NCBI RefSeq assembly: GCF_041022165.1 | Contig: NZ_CP163302.1 | Location: forward strand, 3,472,001-3,536,000 | Length of the DNA: 64,000 nucleotides | Reading direction: 5' to 3' | DNA from: Sinomonas sp. P10A9 | GTDB taxonomy: Bacteria > Actinomycetota > Actinomycetes > Actinomycetales > Micrococcaceae | Shown here: positions 1 through 8,756 of the stretch, piece by piece | How the letters are laid out: every line of letters begins with the position of its first letter | How positions within the stretch are numbered: the first letter of the stretch is position 1 | Program-made: the position numbers and the translations under genes | The notes under the pieces: generated by a model | Told to the model about the DNA's origin: nothing | The model's database searches: none | Seen by the model: the letters and a program-made list of their open reading frames with translations, nothing else

Positions 1-1689
1 TGCCCGGCGCGGACCACGGCCGCGCCCCTGGCTGCCGCGCTGGCCCTGGCCACCCTGGCTGCCCTGGCCACGCTGGCCCCCGGAACCCGAACCGCCGGAG
101 TAGCTGCCGCCGGAGGTTCCGCCGGTCGTCGAGCTCCACACGGCTGCGCTCCCTCCGCGGGTCTGCTCGCCGCCCGTCCGCTCGCCGCGCTGCTGCCCTC
201 GCTGCTGCTGACCGCGAACAGGCGCCGAGCCCTCAGCACGGGTCCGCGAGCCCCGGCCCTGCCGAGAATCCTGGCCGCCCTGCGAGGAGCGTGCGGTCTG
301 GCCCTTCGCGGCCGGAGCGTCGTTGCGGTGTCCCTCGCCGCCGGCGCCGCCACGTCCGCGGCGAGCTACGTCGTCGCGCGTGCCCTGGCCTGCACCGGGG
401 CCGCGGCGTGAGCGCTTGCGCTGCGCGTTGGCGCCGGTGGACGTGCCGCCGCCCTGCTGCGGCATCTTCGCGGCCACGGCCGCGGCGCGCACCTCCGGAT
501 CAACGTACTCGGCACGCTCGCCGACGAGCGCTGCGACCTCGGACGAGGACGACGTCACAGGCGTGATCTCGACCTTGACGCCGGCGTCGCGCAGCAGCTT
601 GCGGACATCGTGCTTCTGCTCGGGCAGGACGATCGTCACAACGGTGCCGTCCGAGCCCGCACGGGCCGTGCGGCCTGAGCGGTGCAGGTACGCCTTGTGC
701 TCGGCCGGCGGGTCGACGTGGACCACGAGCTCGACGTCGTCCACGTGCACGCCGCGGGCGGCGACGTCGGTGGCGACGAGCACGCGCACCGCACCGGATG
801 CGAAGTCCGCGAGATTGCGGTCGCGGGCGTTCTGGGACAGGTTGCCGTGGAGGTCGACGGCGGGGATGCCGGACTTCGTGAGCTGCTGGGCCAGGCGCTT
901 GGCGTGGTGCTTGGTGCGCATGAACAGCACGCGACGGCCCTGGCCGGACGCGAGCGCCTCGATGAGGTTCTTCTTGCTCGTGGCGTCCTGGGTGAGCAGG
1001 ACGTGGTGCTCCATGGTGCTCACCGCGGCCTGCGGTGCGTCGACCGAGTGGGTGAGCGGCTCGTGCAGGTAGCGCGTGACGATCTTGTCCACGCCATTGT
1101 CCAGGGTCGCCGAGAAGAGCAGGCGCTGGCCGTTCTTCGGGGTCTGGTCGAGGAGGCGCTTGACCACGGGCAGGAAGCCGAGGTCCGCCATGTGGTCGGC
1201 CTCGTCGAGGACGGTGACCTCGATGTCGTTCAGGTTCACGATGCCCTGGCGGCCGAGATCCTCGAGCCGGCCGGGGCACGCGATGATGATGTCGACGCCG
1301 CCGCCGAGCGCACGCTCCTGGCGGGCCTGGGAGACGCCGCCGTAGATCACCGTGGTGTTCAGCCCCATGGAGGCAGCGAGCGGGGCGACCGTCGCATCGA
1401 TCTGAGTGGCGAGCTCACGGGTCGGGGCGAGCACGAGCCCGAGCGGGCGGCCCGGACGACGGCGCCCCGAGCCTGCGCGGCCCGATTCGGCGAGGCGTGC
1501 CACGAGCGGGAGCGCGAAGGCGATGGTCTTGCCCGAGCCGGTGCGGCCGCGGCCGAGGACGTCTCGGCCCGACAGGGTGTCGGGAAGGGTCTTGGTCTGG
1601 ATGGGGAACGGCGACTCGATGCCCTGGTCCGCAAGGATGCGGGACAGGGGCGTGGGCACGCCAAGGGAAACGAAGGTCTGATCAGCCAT
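1..1689 (-). CDS. DEAD/DEAH-box RNA helicase, C-terminus cut by window edge
   Basis: ATP-dependent RNA helicase acting on structured RNA (ribosome assembly or mRNA turnover). 563 codons are visible and the frame runs open past position 1, so the C-terminus is missing. Starting at ATG 1689 (MADQTFVSLG), the Q-motif region is near residues 23-31 and Walker A GRTGSGKT at 48-55. PTRELA, DEAD, SAT and HRSGRTARAG follow in the usual order. After about residue 400 the protein becomes a low-complexity tail rich in Gly, Arg and Gln, typical of RNA-binding tails of actinobacterial DEAD-box proteins. The nearest upstream gene on the same strand ends at 1957, leaving a long leader, as is common for cold-induced helicases (inference). 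An AT-rich patch at 1878-1892 could hold the -10 element. Confidence 0.93.
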   Translation of the reverse strand, partial: MADQTFVSLGVPTPLSRILADQGIESPFPIQTKTLPDTLSGRDVLGRGRTGSGKTIAFALPLVARLAESGRAGSGRRRPGRPLGLVLAPTRELATQIDATVAPLAASMGLNTTVIYGGVSQARQERALGGGVDIIIACPGRLEDLGRQGIVNLNDIEVTVLDEADHMADLGFLPVVKRLLDQTPKNGQRLLFSATLDNGVDKIVTRYLHEPLTHSVDAPQAAVSTMEHHVLLTQDATSKKNLIEALASGQGRRVLFMRTKHHAKRLAQQLTKSGIPAVDLHGNLSQNARDRNLADFASGAVRVLVATDVAARGVHVDDVELVVHVDPPAEHKAYLHRSGRTARAGSDGTVVTIVLPEQKHDVRKLLRDAGVKVEITPVTSSSSEVAALVGERAEYVDPEVRAAAVAAKMPQQGGGTSTGANAQRKRSRRGPGAGQGTRDDVARRGRGGAGGEGHRNDAPAAKGQTARSSQGGQDSRQGRGSRTRAEGSAPVRGQQQRGQQRGERTGGEQTRGGSAAVWSSTTGGTSGGSYSGGSGSGGQRGQGSQGGQGQRGSQGRGRGPRRA

Positions 1690-1956
1690 GGCTGTAGGAA
1701 CTCCAGCGTCGGATCGGCCCCACAGGCCAAAGCGGCCCACAGGGTTCGCCGAGGAAAGGGAGCCTGGCCTCACCGCTGCCCGCCCTCGAGGGTCGGGGCT
1801 GCGGGGCCTGGAAACGCGTTCATCGACGCAGGCCGCGCGGCGCTCGGTTCCGGGAATCCCGGCCGGGCACGGCGACCTAAATATCTATACTAGCAGGGAC
1901 TGCGAGGCCTTCCCGCATGCCAGCGCAGACACCACCAGCCAGACTGCGCGCACGCC

Positions 1957-3021
1957 TCAGTCCAGACCGGCCGGGATGGCCGCCGGAGCAAGGTCCACGC
2001 GCCCCCGCGCCCTGCTGTCCGGGCCGACGAGGACGCCCATGCGCTTCGTCACCCTCAGCACGACGATGCTTTCGAGGAACTCAATCCCCGGTACCTTTTC
2101 CGCCATGGCCATCTCGGCCGCCGCGACCTCCGCCACCGAGCGCAGCCACATCGTGACGATGAAGTTGGCCCGACCCGTGATGGACGCGGACAGGCGGACC
2201 GAGCGGATCGAGCGGATCGCCGCGGCCGCAGCGGTGTGCTGCCCTGACGGCACCTTCGCGTACCACGTGCAGGTCGCCGGGAAGCCGACGGCAAGCTGGG
2301 CCACATCGCAGCGGAACGCGACGAGCCCGGACCCGAGCACCTTCGCGAGCTGCCTCTGGACCGTGGACGGATTCCGGCCGAGCTCCTTGGCCATCTGCGC
2401 CGAGCTGGCCCGCCCGTCCCGCGCCAAGAGGGGCAGGAGGTCGTGGCACGCCGGCGTGAGCGGGCCGGAGGACCTCGGCCGCTCGGCGAGCTGGGCGAAC
2501 GCTGCGGACTTCTTCGCGTCGAGGGCGGGGATCCGCCACGAGTGGCCGGCCTGGTGAAGCGTGCTGCCGAGCGCCGCATGGATCCTCTCGACGCCGGGGA
2601 TGGCCAGGATGGCGGGTGCGACGACATTCGCGTAGTCGTAGAGGGATCGTGTGAAGACGGTCAGCATGGCGTCGTGGTGGCCGGCGGGGAGCTCGACGGT
2701 CTGGACCTCGGGGATCGCGTTGAGTGCGTCCGCCACGGACATGACTGTGCCCGGGGAGCAGTCGACGTCGACGAACGCGAGCGTCATCTCGGTGGGATCG
2801 CCCACCCCGTAGGACGTGATCCACGCGAGGCCCTGCGACTCGAGGCGCTCCCACCGCGCGGCAAGCGTGGCGGGACGCACCCCAAGGATCGCGCCCGCGT
2901 CCTGCCACGTGACGCGGGGGGCGATCTGCAGGGCGTTGATGAGTTCGAGGTCCTCCTCGGAGAGGACATCCAGCAGCGGTCCGTCCGCACGATTCTGACG
3001 ACTTGGTCTCAGGGTCTGCAT
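1957..3021 (-). CDS. Lrp/AsnC-family regulator with two HTH/ligand modules
   Basis: Transcription regulator of 354 aa, about twice the usual Lrp length. It reads as two successive Lrp-like modules. The first HTH covers roughly residues 20-65 (LSEEDLELINALQIAPRVTW) followed by a RAM-like beta/alpha domain. The second HTH lies near residues 190-235 (ACHDLLPLLARDGRASSAQM) followed by another RAM-like domain. Such duplicated Lrp proteins are common in Arthrobacter relatives. It is divergent from the amidohydrolase/MHS transporter pair starting at 3111, with about 90 bp between them, so it probably controls that pair (inference from arrangement). The true ligand is unknown; an amino-acid derivative is the simplest guess. 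Confidence 0.88.
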   Translation of the reverse strand: MQTLRPSRQNRADGPLLDVLSEEDLELINALQIAPRVTWQDAGAILGVRPATLAARWERLESQGLAWITSYGVGDPTEMTLAFVDVDCSPGTVMSVADALNAIPEVQTVELPAGHHDAMLTVFTRSLYDYANVVAPAILAIPGVERIHAALGSTLHQAGHSWRIPALDAKKSAAFAQLAERPRSSGPLTPACHDLLPLLARDGRASSAQMAKELGRNPSTVQRQLAKVLGSGLVAFRCDVAQLAVGFPATCTWYAKVPSGQHTAAAAAIRSIRSVRLSASITGRANFIVTMWLRSVAEVAAAEMAMAEKVPGIEFLESIVVLRVTKRMGVLVGPDSRARGRVDLAPAAIPAGLD

Positions 3022-3110
3022 GATACTGACGAACTTAGTCGGTCACTTCGCATCTGGCCACACACTGGGGGCGGACATCGCCACGTGGCGCAGGTCACAG
3101 GAAAGGAATC

Positions 3111-4406
3111 ATGGAGTTCATCGACACCGCCCGGAGCCTTCAGGGCCAGCTCACCGAGTGGAGGCACGCCCTCCACCAGGAGCCGGAGATCGGGCTCGCG
3201 CTCCCCCGGACCCAGGAGAAGGTCCTCGCGGCCCTCGATGGGCTCGGGCTCGAGGTCTCGACCGGCACCGACACCACGTCGGTCACTGCGGTGCTGCGCG
3301 GCACCGGTGGTGCCACGGCAAACGGTGCGCCGCACGACGGCGGAGAGTCGCCGTCGTCGTCCGCCTCGCCTGCCGTGACCGGAACGGGCCGCCCCACCGT
3401 GCTGCTGAGGGCCGATATGGACGCCCTGCCCGTGCAGGAGCGCACCGGGGCCCCGTTCACGTCGCGGATCGACGGCGCGATGCACGCGTGCGGCCACGAC
3501 CTGCACACCTCGATGCTGCTCGGCGCAGCCACCCTGCTCTCCGACAACCGGCACCGGCTCGCCGGGGACGTCGTCTTCATGTTCCAGCCGGGCGAGGAGG
3601 GCTACGACGGAGCGTCCGTGATGATCCGCGAGGGCGTCCTCGACGCCGCCGGGCGCCGGGCCGACGCGGCCTTCGGCATGCACGTCTTCTCGTCGATGGC
3701 GCCCCACGGGCAGTTCGTGACGCGGCCCGGGGTCATGATGAGCGCCTCCGACGGGCTGTTCGTCAAGGTCCTCGGCGCGGGCGGCCACGGCTCAGCCCCG
3801 CACATGGCCAAGGACCCGGTGACGGTGGCCGCCGAGATGGTCGTCGCGCTGCAGACCATGGTCACGCGCCAGTTCGACATGTTCGATCCGTGCGTCGTGA
3901 CGGTAGGCCGGCTCGCCGCAGGGTCCAAGCGCAACATCATCCCCGAGACGGCCGAGTTCGACGCGACCATCCGCACGTTCTCGGGCGCGAACCGCGAGCG
4001 CATGCAGACGGCGATCCCGCGGCTGCTGAAGGGGATCGCCAACGCGCACGGCCTCGATGCCGAGGTCCGGTACGAGGCCGAGTACCCGCTCACCGTGACC
4101 GACGAGCGAGAGACGGAGTTCGCCGAGGCCGCGATCGCGGAGCTCTTCGGCGCCGACCCGAGCGCGCCGAGCCGCCACGCGCGTCTGGCCCAGCCGCTGA
4201 GCGGCTCGGAGGACTTCTCCCGCGTGCTCGCCGAGGTGCCCGGGAGCTTCATCGGCCTCAGCGCCGTGCCCGCTGGCGTCGACCCTGCCACCTCAGCGTT
4301 CAACCACTCCCCCTTCGCCACGTTCGACGACGCGGTGCTCGCGGACGGCGCGGCCCTCTACGCGCACCTCGCCCTGACCAAGGCCGCATCCCTCGCGGGC
4401 GCCTGA
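3111..4406 (+). CDS. M20-family amidohydrolase (aminoacylase/hippurate hydrolase type)
   Basis: Metal-dependent amide hydrolase of 431 aa, in the M20/amidohydrolase family that removes acyl groups from N-acyl amino acids. Metal-binding motifs are visible: RADMDALP at 100-107, HACGHD at 125-130, PGEEGYDGA after the metal site, and FGMHVFSSM at the lid domain. ATG 3111 is preceded by AAAGGAA. Residues 67-94 form a Gly/Ser/Ala-rich insertion between two core strands, which is unusual and may be a loop expansion. It is followed 23 bp later by an MHS transporter that may import its substrate. The exact substrate cannot be read from sequence. Confidence 0.93.
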   Translation: MEFIDTARSLQGQLTEWRHALHQEPEIGLALPRTQEKVLAALDGLGLEVSTGTDTTSVTAVLRGTGGATANGAPHDGGESPSSSASPAVTGTGRPTVLLRADMDALPVQERTGAPFTSRIDGAMHACGHDLHTSMLLGAATLLSDNRHRLAGDVVFMFQPGEEGYDGASVMIREGVLDAAGRRADAAFGMHVFSSMAPHGQFVTRPGVMMSASDGLFVKVLGAGGHGSAPHMAKDPVTVAAEMVVALQTMVTRQFDMFDPCVVTVGRLAAGSKRNIIPETAEFDATIRTFSGANRERMQTAIPRLLKGIANAHGLDAEVRYEAEYPLTVTDERETEFAEAAIAELFGADPSAPSRHARLAQPLSGSEDFSRVLAEVPGSFIGLSAVPAGVDPATSAFNHSPFATFDDAVLADGAALYAHLALTKAASLAGA

Positions 4407-4429
4407 TCCTCACCCTTCGAAAGGCCACC

Positions 4430-5731
4430 ATGTCCACCAACACCGCCGTTGCCGGACGACTCCGGAAGGCACCGTCCACGCGACAGACGATCATGAGCAC
4501 CGGCGTGGGGAACGCCGTCGAGTGGTTCGACTGGAACGTCTACGCGACGTTCGCGCCGTTCTTCTCGAAGCAGCTCTTCAACGGAGCAGACCCCACGTCC
4601 GCGATCCTCTCCACTCTCGCCGTCTTCGCGGTGGGCTTCCTCGCACGGCCCTTCGGCGGGCTCGTCTTCGGCTGGATTGGCGACCGGATCGGGCGCCGCA
4701 CGTCGATGACCTTCGCCGTGGCCCTCGCGGCCTTCGGCAGCCTGCTCATCGCGATCGCCCCGACCTTCACCTCGGTCGGCGCGTTCGCCTCGCTCACGCT
4801 GCTCATCGCCAGGCTCATCCAGGGCCTCGCGCACGGCGGCGAGCTGCCCTCCTCCCAGACGTACCTCTCCGAGGTCGCGCCGAAGGAGAAGCGCGGGCTC
4901 TGGTCCTCGCTCATCTACGTCTCCGGGACCGCCGGGGTCCTCTTCGGCACCTTCCTCGGCGTGCTCCTCACGAGCGTGCTGACCAAGGCGCAGATGGACG
5001 CCTTCGGCTGGCGCATCCCCTTCTTCCTCGGGGCGGCGCTGGGCCTGTACGGCCTCGTCATGCGCTTCCGGATGCCCGAGACCGAGGCGTTCGAGGGGCT
5101 CGCCGCCGGCACCACCAAGCCGAAGCACCGGATGTGGCGCTCGATCGTGGAGCACCGGAAGCAGGCCTTCCAAGTGATCGGTATGACGGTCGGCCTCACG
5201 ATCATCTACTACGTGTGGGGCGTCGTGGCCCCTGCTTTCGCCATCTCGAGCCTCCACATCAATGCCTCGGAGGCGCTGTGGGCGGGTGTCGGCGCGAACG
5301 TCGTGTTCCTCATCGCACTGCCGCTGTGGGGAAGGCTGAGCGACCGGATCGGCCGCAAGAAGGTCATGATCATCGGCGGGGTCGGGGTGGCGGTGCTGCA
5401 CTTCCCGATGACGTGGCTCCTCCACGACTCGGCCTGGCAGCTGTTCGTCTCGATGTCCGTCATGCTCGTGTTCATCGCGTGCTCGGCGGCGATCGTGCCG
5501 GCCGCGTATGCCGAGATGTTCCCCGCGCACATCCGCACCGTGGGTGTGGGCGTGCCCTACTCGATCTGCGTGGCGCTCTTCGGCGGCACGGCGCCGTACC
5601 TCCAGCAGCTCTTCGCCGATGTCCTGCACGCGTCCTGGGCGTTCAACGTCTATGCGGTGGTCATGGTCTGCGTCTCGATCCTGACGGTGCTGGCCCTGCC
5701 CGAGACGAAGGGCAAGGATCTCAGGCACTGA
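4430..5731 (+). CDS. MFS transporter, metabolite:H+ symporter (MHS) type
   Basis: Membrane proton symporter of 433 aa with about 12 hydrophobic segments. The opening (STGVGNAVEWFDWNVYATFA) and the GWIGDRIGRRTSM loop are typical of the MHS subgroup (ShiA/ProP/KgtP relatives), which take up organic acids or zwitterions. ATG 4430 is chosen because the longer upstream frame overlaps the amidohydrolase. GAAAGGCCACC precedes it. It is probably cotranscribed with the amidohydrolase, suggesting uptake of the N-acyl compound hydrolysed there (inference). A strong hairpin follows the stop codon. Confidence 0.92.
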   Translation: MSTNTAVAGRLRKAPSTRQTIMSTGVGNAVEWFDWNVYATFAPFFSKQLFNGADPTSAILSTLAVFAVGFLARPFGGLVFGWIGDRIGRRTSMTFAVALAAFGSLLIAIAPTFTSVGAFASLTLLIARLIQGLAHGGELPSSQTYLSEVAPKEKRGLWSSLIYVSGTAGVLFGTFLGVLLTSVLTKAQMDAFGWRIPFFLGAALGLYGLVMRFRMPETEAFEGLAAGTTKPKHRMWRSIVEHRKQAFQVIGMTVGLTIIYYVWGVVAPAFAISSLHINASEALWAGVGANVVFLIALPLWGRLSDRIGRKKVMIIGGVGVAVLHFPMTWLLHDSAWQLFVSMSVMLVFIACSAAIVPAAYAEMFPAHIRTVGVGVPYSICVALFGGTAPYLQQLFADVLHASWAFNVYAVVMVCVSILTVLALPETKGKDLRH

Positions 5732-5742
5732 GTTTCCAGCCC

Positions 5743-5791
5743 GACGGCGCCCCCTCGCGCGCGTGACCTACGCGCGGGAGGGGGCGCCGTC
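5743..5791. terminator. Strong stem-loop after the MHS transporter
   Basis: Arms of 21 nt at 5743-5763 and 5771-5791 pair with a single mismatch around the 7-nt loop TGACCTA. The stem is almost all G-C. There is no T-run, as is usual for actinobacterial terminators. It separates the amidohydrolase/transporter unit from trmB. Confidence 0.8.
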
Positions 5792-5815
5792 GTGCGTCCC
5801 GTAGCCTTTAATGCG

Positions 5816-6694
5816 ATGAGCGAGCACCCCGAATCCCCCACGCCGGCCCACGGCGATCCCCTCCAGGGCAACCCCGTCACCCCCGGCTCACAGGCATCCT
5901 TCGGGACGTACCGGCGGCAGCCGGTGAGCTTCGTGCGGCGCGGAACCCGCCTGCAGGGGCGGCGGCAGACTGCGTGGGACGAGCACGCGGACGCGTACGT
6001 GGTGGACGTTCCACGGCACGTCGCGGACACGTCCGTGCATCCGGACTTCGTGTTCGACGCGGCGGCGGAGTTCGGGCGTGCAGCACCGCTCGTCGTCGAG
6101 ATCGGCTCCGGCCTCGGCGAGGCGATCGTCGCGGCGGCCGAGGCGCGCCCGGAGCACGACTTCCTCGCCGTCGAGGTCTACAAGCCCGGGCTCGCGAACA
6201 CGCTCCTTCGCATCGCGCAGCGCGGCCTCACGAACGTGCGCGTGGTCCAGGCCAACGCCCCCGAGGTCCTCGGCACGATGCTCACCGCAAGGTCCGTGGC
6301 CGAGCTGTGGGTGTTCTTCCCCGATCCGTGGCACAAGTCGAAGCACCACAAGCGGCGCCTCGTGCGGGACTCGTTCGCTGACCTCGCGGCGCGGGTACTC
6401 GCCCCCGGTGGGGTGTGGCGGCTCGCGACCGACTGGTCCGGCTACGCCCAGCAGCTGCGCGAGGTGGTCGCGGACTCGCCGCACTTCCGCAACGCGCACG
6501 ACGGCGAGCTGGCCGGCTCCCCGAGCCCCCTCACCGCCGCGTGGGCCTCCGGCGTGGATTGCGAGGCGACCGGGGAGGTCGACGAGGTGGGCGGCTGGGC
6601 ACCCCGATTCGAGGGCCGCGTCCTGACGAGCTTCGAGAACAAGGCGCTCGCGGCCGGCCGCGTGATCTTTGACCTCACGGCCGTGCGGGGCTAG
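5816..6694 (+). CDS. trmB: tRNA (guanine-N7)-methyltransferase
   Basis: SAM-dependent enzyme making m7G46 in the variable loop of tRNAs; 292 aa. The SAM-binding loop VVEIGSGLGEA is seen, followed by the family signature FFPDPWHKSKHHKRRLV, which carries the catalytic/tRNA-binding Asp. The N-terminus has about 50 extra residues before the core, common in actinobacterial TrmB. ATG 5816 (MSEHPESPTP) is chosen over the in-frame ATG 5792, which lies within a few bases of the upstream terminator stem. It stands alone, with the convergent anti-sigma gene ending just 2 bp after it. Confidence 0.95.
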   Translation: MSEHPESPTPAHGDPLQGNPVTPGSQASFGTYRRQPVSFVRRGTRLQGRRQTAWDEHADAYVVDVPRHVADTSVHPDFVFDAAAEFGRAAPLVVEIGSGLGEAIVAAAEARPEHDFLAVEVYKPGLANTLLRIAQRGLTNVRVVQANAPEVLGTMLTARSVAELWVFFPDPWHKSKHHKRRLVRDSFADLAARVLAPGGVWRLATDWSGYAQQLREVVADSPHFRNAHDGELAGSPSPLTAAWASGVDCEATGEVDEVGGWAPRFEGRVLTSFENKALAAGRVIFDLTAVRG

Positions 6695-6695
6695 C

Positions 6696-7427
6696 TCAGC
6701 CGACTGAGGTGCTCGCGATGGTCTGCTGGGCTGCGTCCCGGATCTCGACCGTCCGGATCGAGGCCAGCTGGATCGACGTCGCACCGGTCAGGACCGCGCG
6801 GCTCGCGTAGCCTGCCGAACTCCAGCTGGCCGCCTGCTGGGACGAGCCGTCGGCGCCGACCACCCACACCGTGAACACCCCGCCGTTCGGCATCCCGTGG
6901 CACGTCAGGTCCAGCTCGGTGCCCCACCCCTTCCGTACGAGGGCGAGGTCAATCTGCGCGCCGGACTCCGACGCCAGGGTGAGGGTCTGGGCAGGGGCCG
7001 TCGCGGAAGGACGGGCCGATGGGGCGGGGCCCCCACCGAGCGCGGTCCCCACCACTGGTCCGGCCGCGATTCCCGCGGCGAAGAACCCCGCGGCCGCCGC
7101 AGCGAGGGACCCCGCCCACACCGCCGAACGCGCACGACGGCGCCGGGCCACCCGGGCAAGCAGCTCGCGCGGCGCGCCGGCTGGCCCGAGGGCATAGTCA
7201 GGCGAGCGGGCGTCGTCGTGCGCGATCTCCGCGGCGCGCGCGAGGGGAACCGCATCGAGGAGCGCCGGCAGGGTCTCGAGCGAGGCGAGCTCGGCACGGC
7301 AGTGGACGCACGCCGCGAGGTGTACCTCGACCGCCCTGGCTTCGTCCGGGGAGAGGGCGCCCAGCACGTAGGCGCCGAGGTCGAGGCGAAGCCCTTCGTG
7401 CCCGGAGGGATGCTGTGTGGCGGTCAT
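6696..7427 (-). CDS. Anti-sigma factor, RskA-like, with zinc-binding N-domain
   Basis: Membrane anti-sigma factor of 243 aa. The N-terminal domain carries the ZAS-type pattern H-x3-C-x2-C (HLAACVHC, about residues 33-40), which binds the cognate sigma factor. One transmembrane segment lies near residues 100-122 (VWAGSLAAAAAGFFAAGIAAG), followed by an extracytoplasmic RskA C-terminal domain. It starts at ATG 7427, overlapping the sigma stop by ATGA, so the two are translationally coupled. It should hold the sigma factor inactive until regulated proteolysis releases it (family knowledge). Confidence 0.92.
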   Translation of the reverse strand: MTATQHPSGHEGLRLDLGAYVLGALSPDEARAVEVHLAACVHCRAELASLETLPALLDAVPLARAAEIAHDDARSPDYALGPAGAPRELLARVARRRRARSAVWAGSLAAAAAGFFAAGIAAGPVVGTALGGGPAPSARPSATAPAQTLTLASESGAQIDLALVRKGWGTELDLTCHGMPNGGVFTVWVVGADGSSQQAASWSSAGYASRAVLTGATSIQLASIRTVEIRDAAQQTIASTSVG

Positions 7428-7933
7428 CGGTCCACCCCCATCTCGTCGAGCGCGGAGCGCAGGGACTTGAGCGCGTAGAAGCAGCGGGACTTCACGGTTC
7501 CGGCCGGTACACCGAGCTCTTGGGCTGCTTCCGCGACGCTGAGCCGGCGGTAGTGCACGGCCACGAGCGCCTGACGGTGCTCCGGCGTGAGCCTCGCGAG
7601 GGCCTCCTCCATCACCACGCGGTCGAGGAGCTCGTCGATGCGCTCCACATCCACGGCCACGGCGAAGCCATCGGGCATCTCGTCGATTGAGGCCGCGGAC
7701 CTCGGGCGCCGCGCGGCGAGGCGGTGCTGGTCCACGATCAGGTTCCTCACTGTCCGGTACAGGTAGGCACGGAGGCTCTGGGTGTCCGGCGGTGCCTGGC
7801 GCCACACGCGGATGATCGCCTCCTGCACAATGTCCTCCGCTTTCGAGCTGCCCACCGCCCCACGCGCGAAGCGGCGGAGCGCGGCACCGTGCTCGCGGTA
7901 GAGCGCCGCGACAGCGTCCTCATCCATGGGCAT
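7424..7933 (-). CDS. ECF RNA polymerase sigma factor (SigK-like)
   Basis: Extracytoplasmic-function sigma factor of 169 aa. Region 2 (EDIVQEAIIRVWRQ and the segment RAYLYRTVRNLIVDQHR) and the region 4 HTH (LSVAEAAQELGVPAGTVKSR) are clear. ATG 7933 (MPMDED) is chosen; ATG 7927 is a possible alternative, and the longer upstream frame has non-sigma composition. It is translationally coupled to the anti-sigma gene. A divergent lipoprotein gene begins 128 bp away and is a plausible regulon member (inference). Confidence 0.94.
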   Translation of the reverse strand: MPMDEDAVAALYREHGAALRRFARGAVGSSKAEDIVQEAIIRVWRQAPPDTQSLRAYLYRTVRNLIVDQHRLAARRPRSAASIDEMPDGFAVAVDVERIDELLDRVVMEEALARLTPEHRQALVAVHYRRLSVAEAAQELGVPAGTVKSRCFYALKSLRSALDEMGVDR

Positions 7934-7973
7934 GCAGGCCTCCTCGCCACTCACACGCGCCCGGAGCCGATTC

Positions 7974-7992
7974 GGTTCATTCCGCCTGAACC
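7974..7992. promoter_or_regulatory. Inverted repeat GGTTCA-N7-TGAACC between sigma factor and lipoprotein genes
   Basis: Perfect 6-bp arms at 7974-7979 and 7987-7992, midway between the divergent sigma gene (start 7933) and the lipoprotein gene (start 8062). The position fits a shared regulatory site. Nothing in the window identifies the binding protein. Confidence 0.4.
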
Positions 7993-8061
7993 ATTCTGCG
8001 CCCGGAGGCGTCTGAGGGGCAGAGCGACGGGCCAACCGCCGCACCAACGGGAAGGCAAACC

Positions 8062-8628
8062 ATGAACAAGCGAGCAGCCGTGTGGATGGCCGCAGCCTGG
8101 GCGGTGCCGGCCTTGGCACTCGCCGGCTGCGGCGGCACGAGCGGGGGGTCGACGTCATCCTCGGCAGGCGCACCGGCGTCGTCCTCCGCGCCAGCGTCGT
8201 CCTCCGCACCGGCGTCGTCCTCCGCGCCAGCGTCGTCGCAGGCGGCCGCCGGCGTCACGCTCAAGACCTCGAACGCGGGCGGGCAGACCATTGTCGTAGA
8301 CGGGAAGTCCATGACCGTTTACGTCTACACGAGGGACAACAAGGGCACGACGGCGAGTGCGTGCGTCGGCGGGTGCGCGCCCCTCTGGCCTGCTGTCACC
8401 ACTACGGGTACCCCGACACTTCAGGGGGTCACCGGCACGATCGGGAGCATCAAGACCGCCGACGGCAAGGATCAGGTGACGATCAACGGCATGCCCCTCT
8501 ACTACTACGCCAAGGACACCGCGGCGGGCGACACCAAGGGTCAGGGCGTGGCGGGCGTCTGGTACGTCGTGGGTGCCAACGGGAACATGATCCAGGCGGC
8601 GCTCATGGCGGGCACCTCCGGCTACTGA
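8062..8628 (+). CDS. Secreted lipoprotein with COG4315-type repeats
   Basis: Exported lipoprotein of 188 aa. The signal peptide covers residues 1-20 and ends in a lipobox LALAGC, predicting lipid attachment to the Cys. A Ser/Ala/Pro linker at about residues 29-58 is built from tandem copies of SSAPA. Two copies of the family repeat follow, around VYVYTRDNKGTTASACVGGCAPLWP and MPLYYYAKDTAAGDTKGQG. The family (PF03640-like) has no firmly known function, though it often lies beside ECF sigma/anti-sigma genes. It is divergent from such a pair here, supporting a cell-envelope stress role (inference). Confidence 0.88.
   Translation: MNKRAAVWMAAAWAVPALALAGCGGTSGGSTSSSAGAPASSSAPASSSAPASSSAPASSQAAAGVTLKTSNAGGQTIVVDGKSMTVYVYTRDNKGTTASACVGGCAPLWPAVTTTGTPTLQGVTGTIGSIKTADGKDQVTINGMPLYYYAKDTAAGDTKGQGVAGVWYVVGANGNMIQAALMAGTSGY
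8158..8238 (+). repeat. Short tandem repeat encoding SSAPA in the lipoprotein linker
   Basis: About four copies of an 18-nt unit like GCGTCGTCCTCCGCGCCA, alternating in one or two bases. They encode the flexible linker between the lipobox and the folded domain. The unit length keeps the frame, so copy changes would only alter linker length. Confidence 0.75.
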
Positions 8629-8756
8629 CGGGAGCGGCCCGCACCTTCGCATCCGTTCACGCGGCGGGAGCGGCTGCGCACGCCCAACGACCTCGACGAT
8701 GCGCCGTGCCGGCTCCTCGCGTCGGCTGGCGCCCACAACTCCTGAGCTTCATGGAC

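Noticed and set aside
682..1893. 403-codon plus-strand frame opposite the helicase
   Set aside because: Antisense shadow; the minus strand carries all DEAD-box motifs in order.
7934..8209. N-terminal extension of the sigma factor up to 8209
   Set aside because: The extension is Arg/Pro-rich shadow sequence overlapping the lipoprotein gene; MPMDEDAV at 7933 is the normal sigma start.
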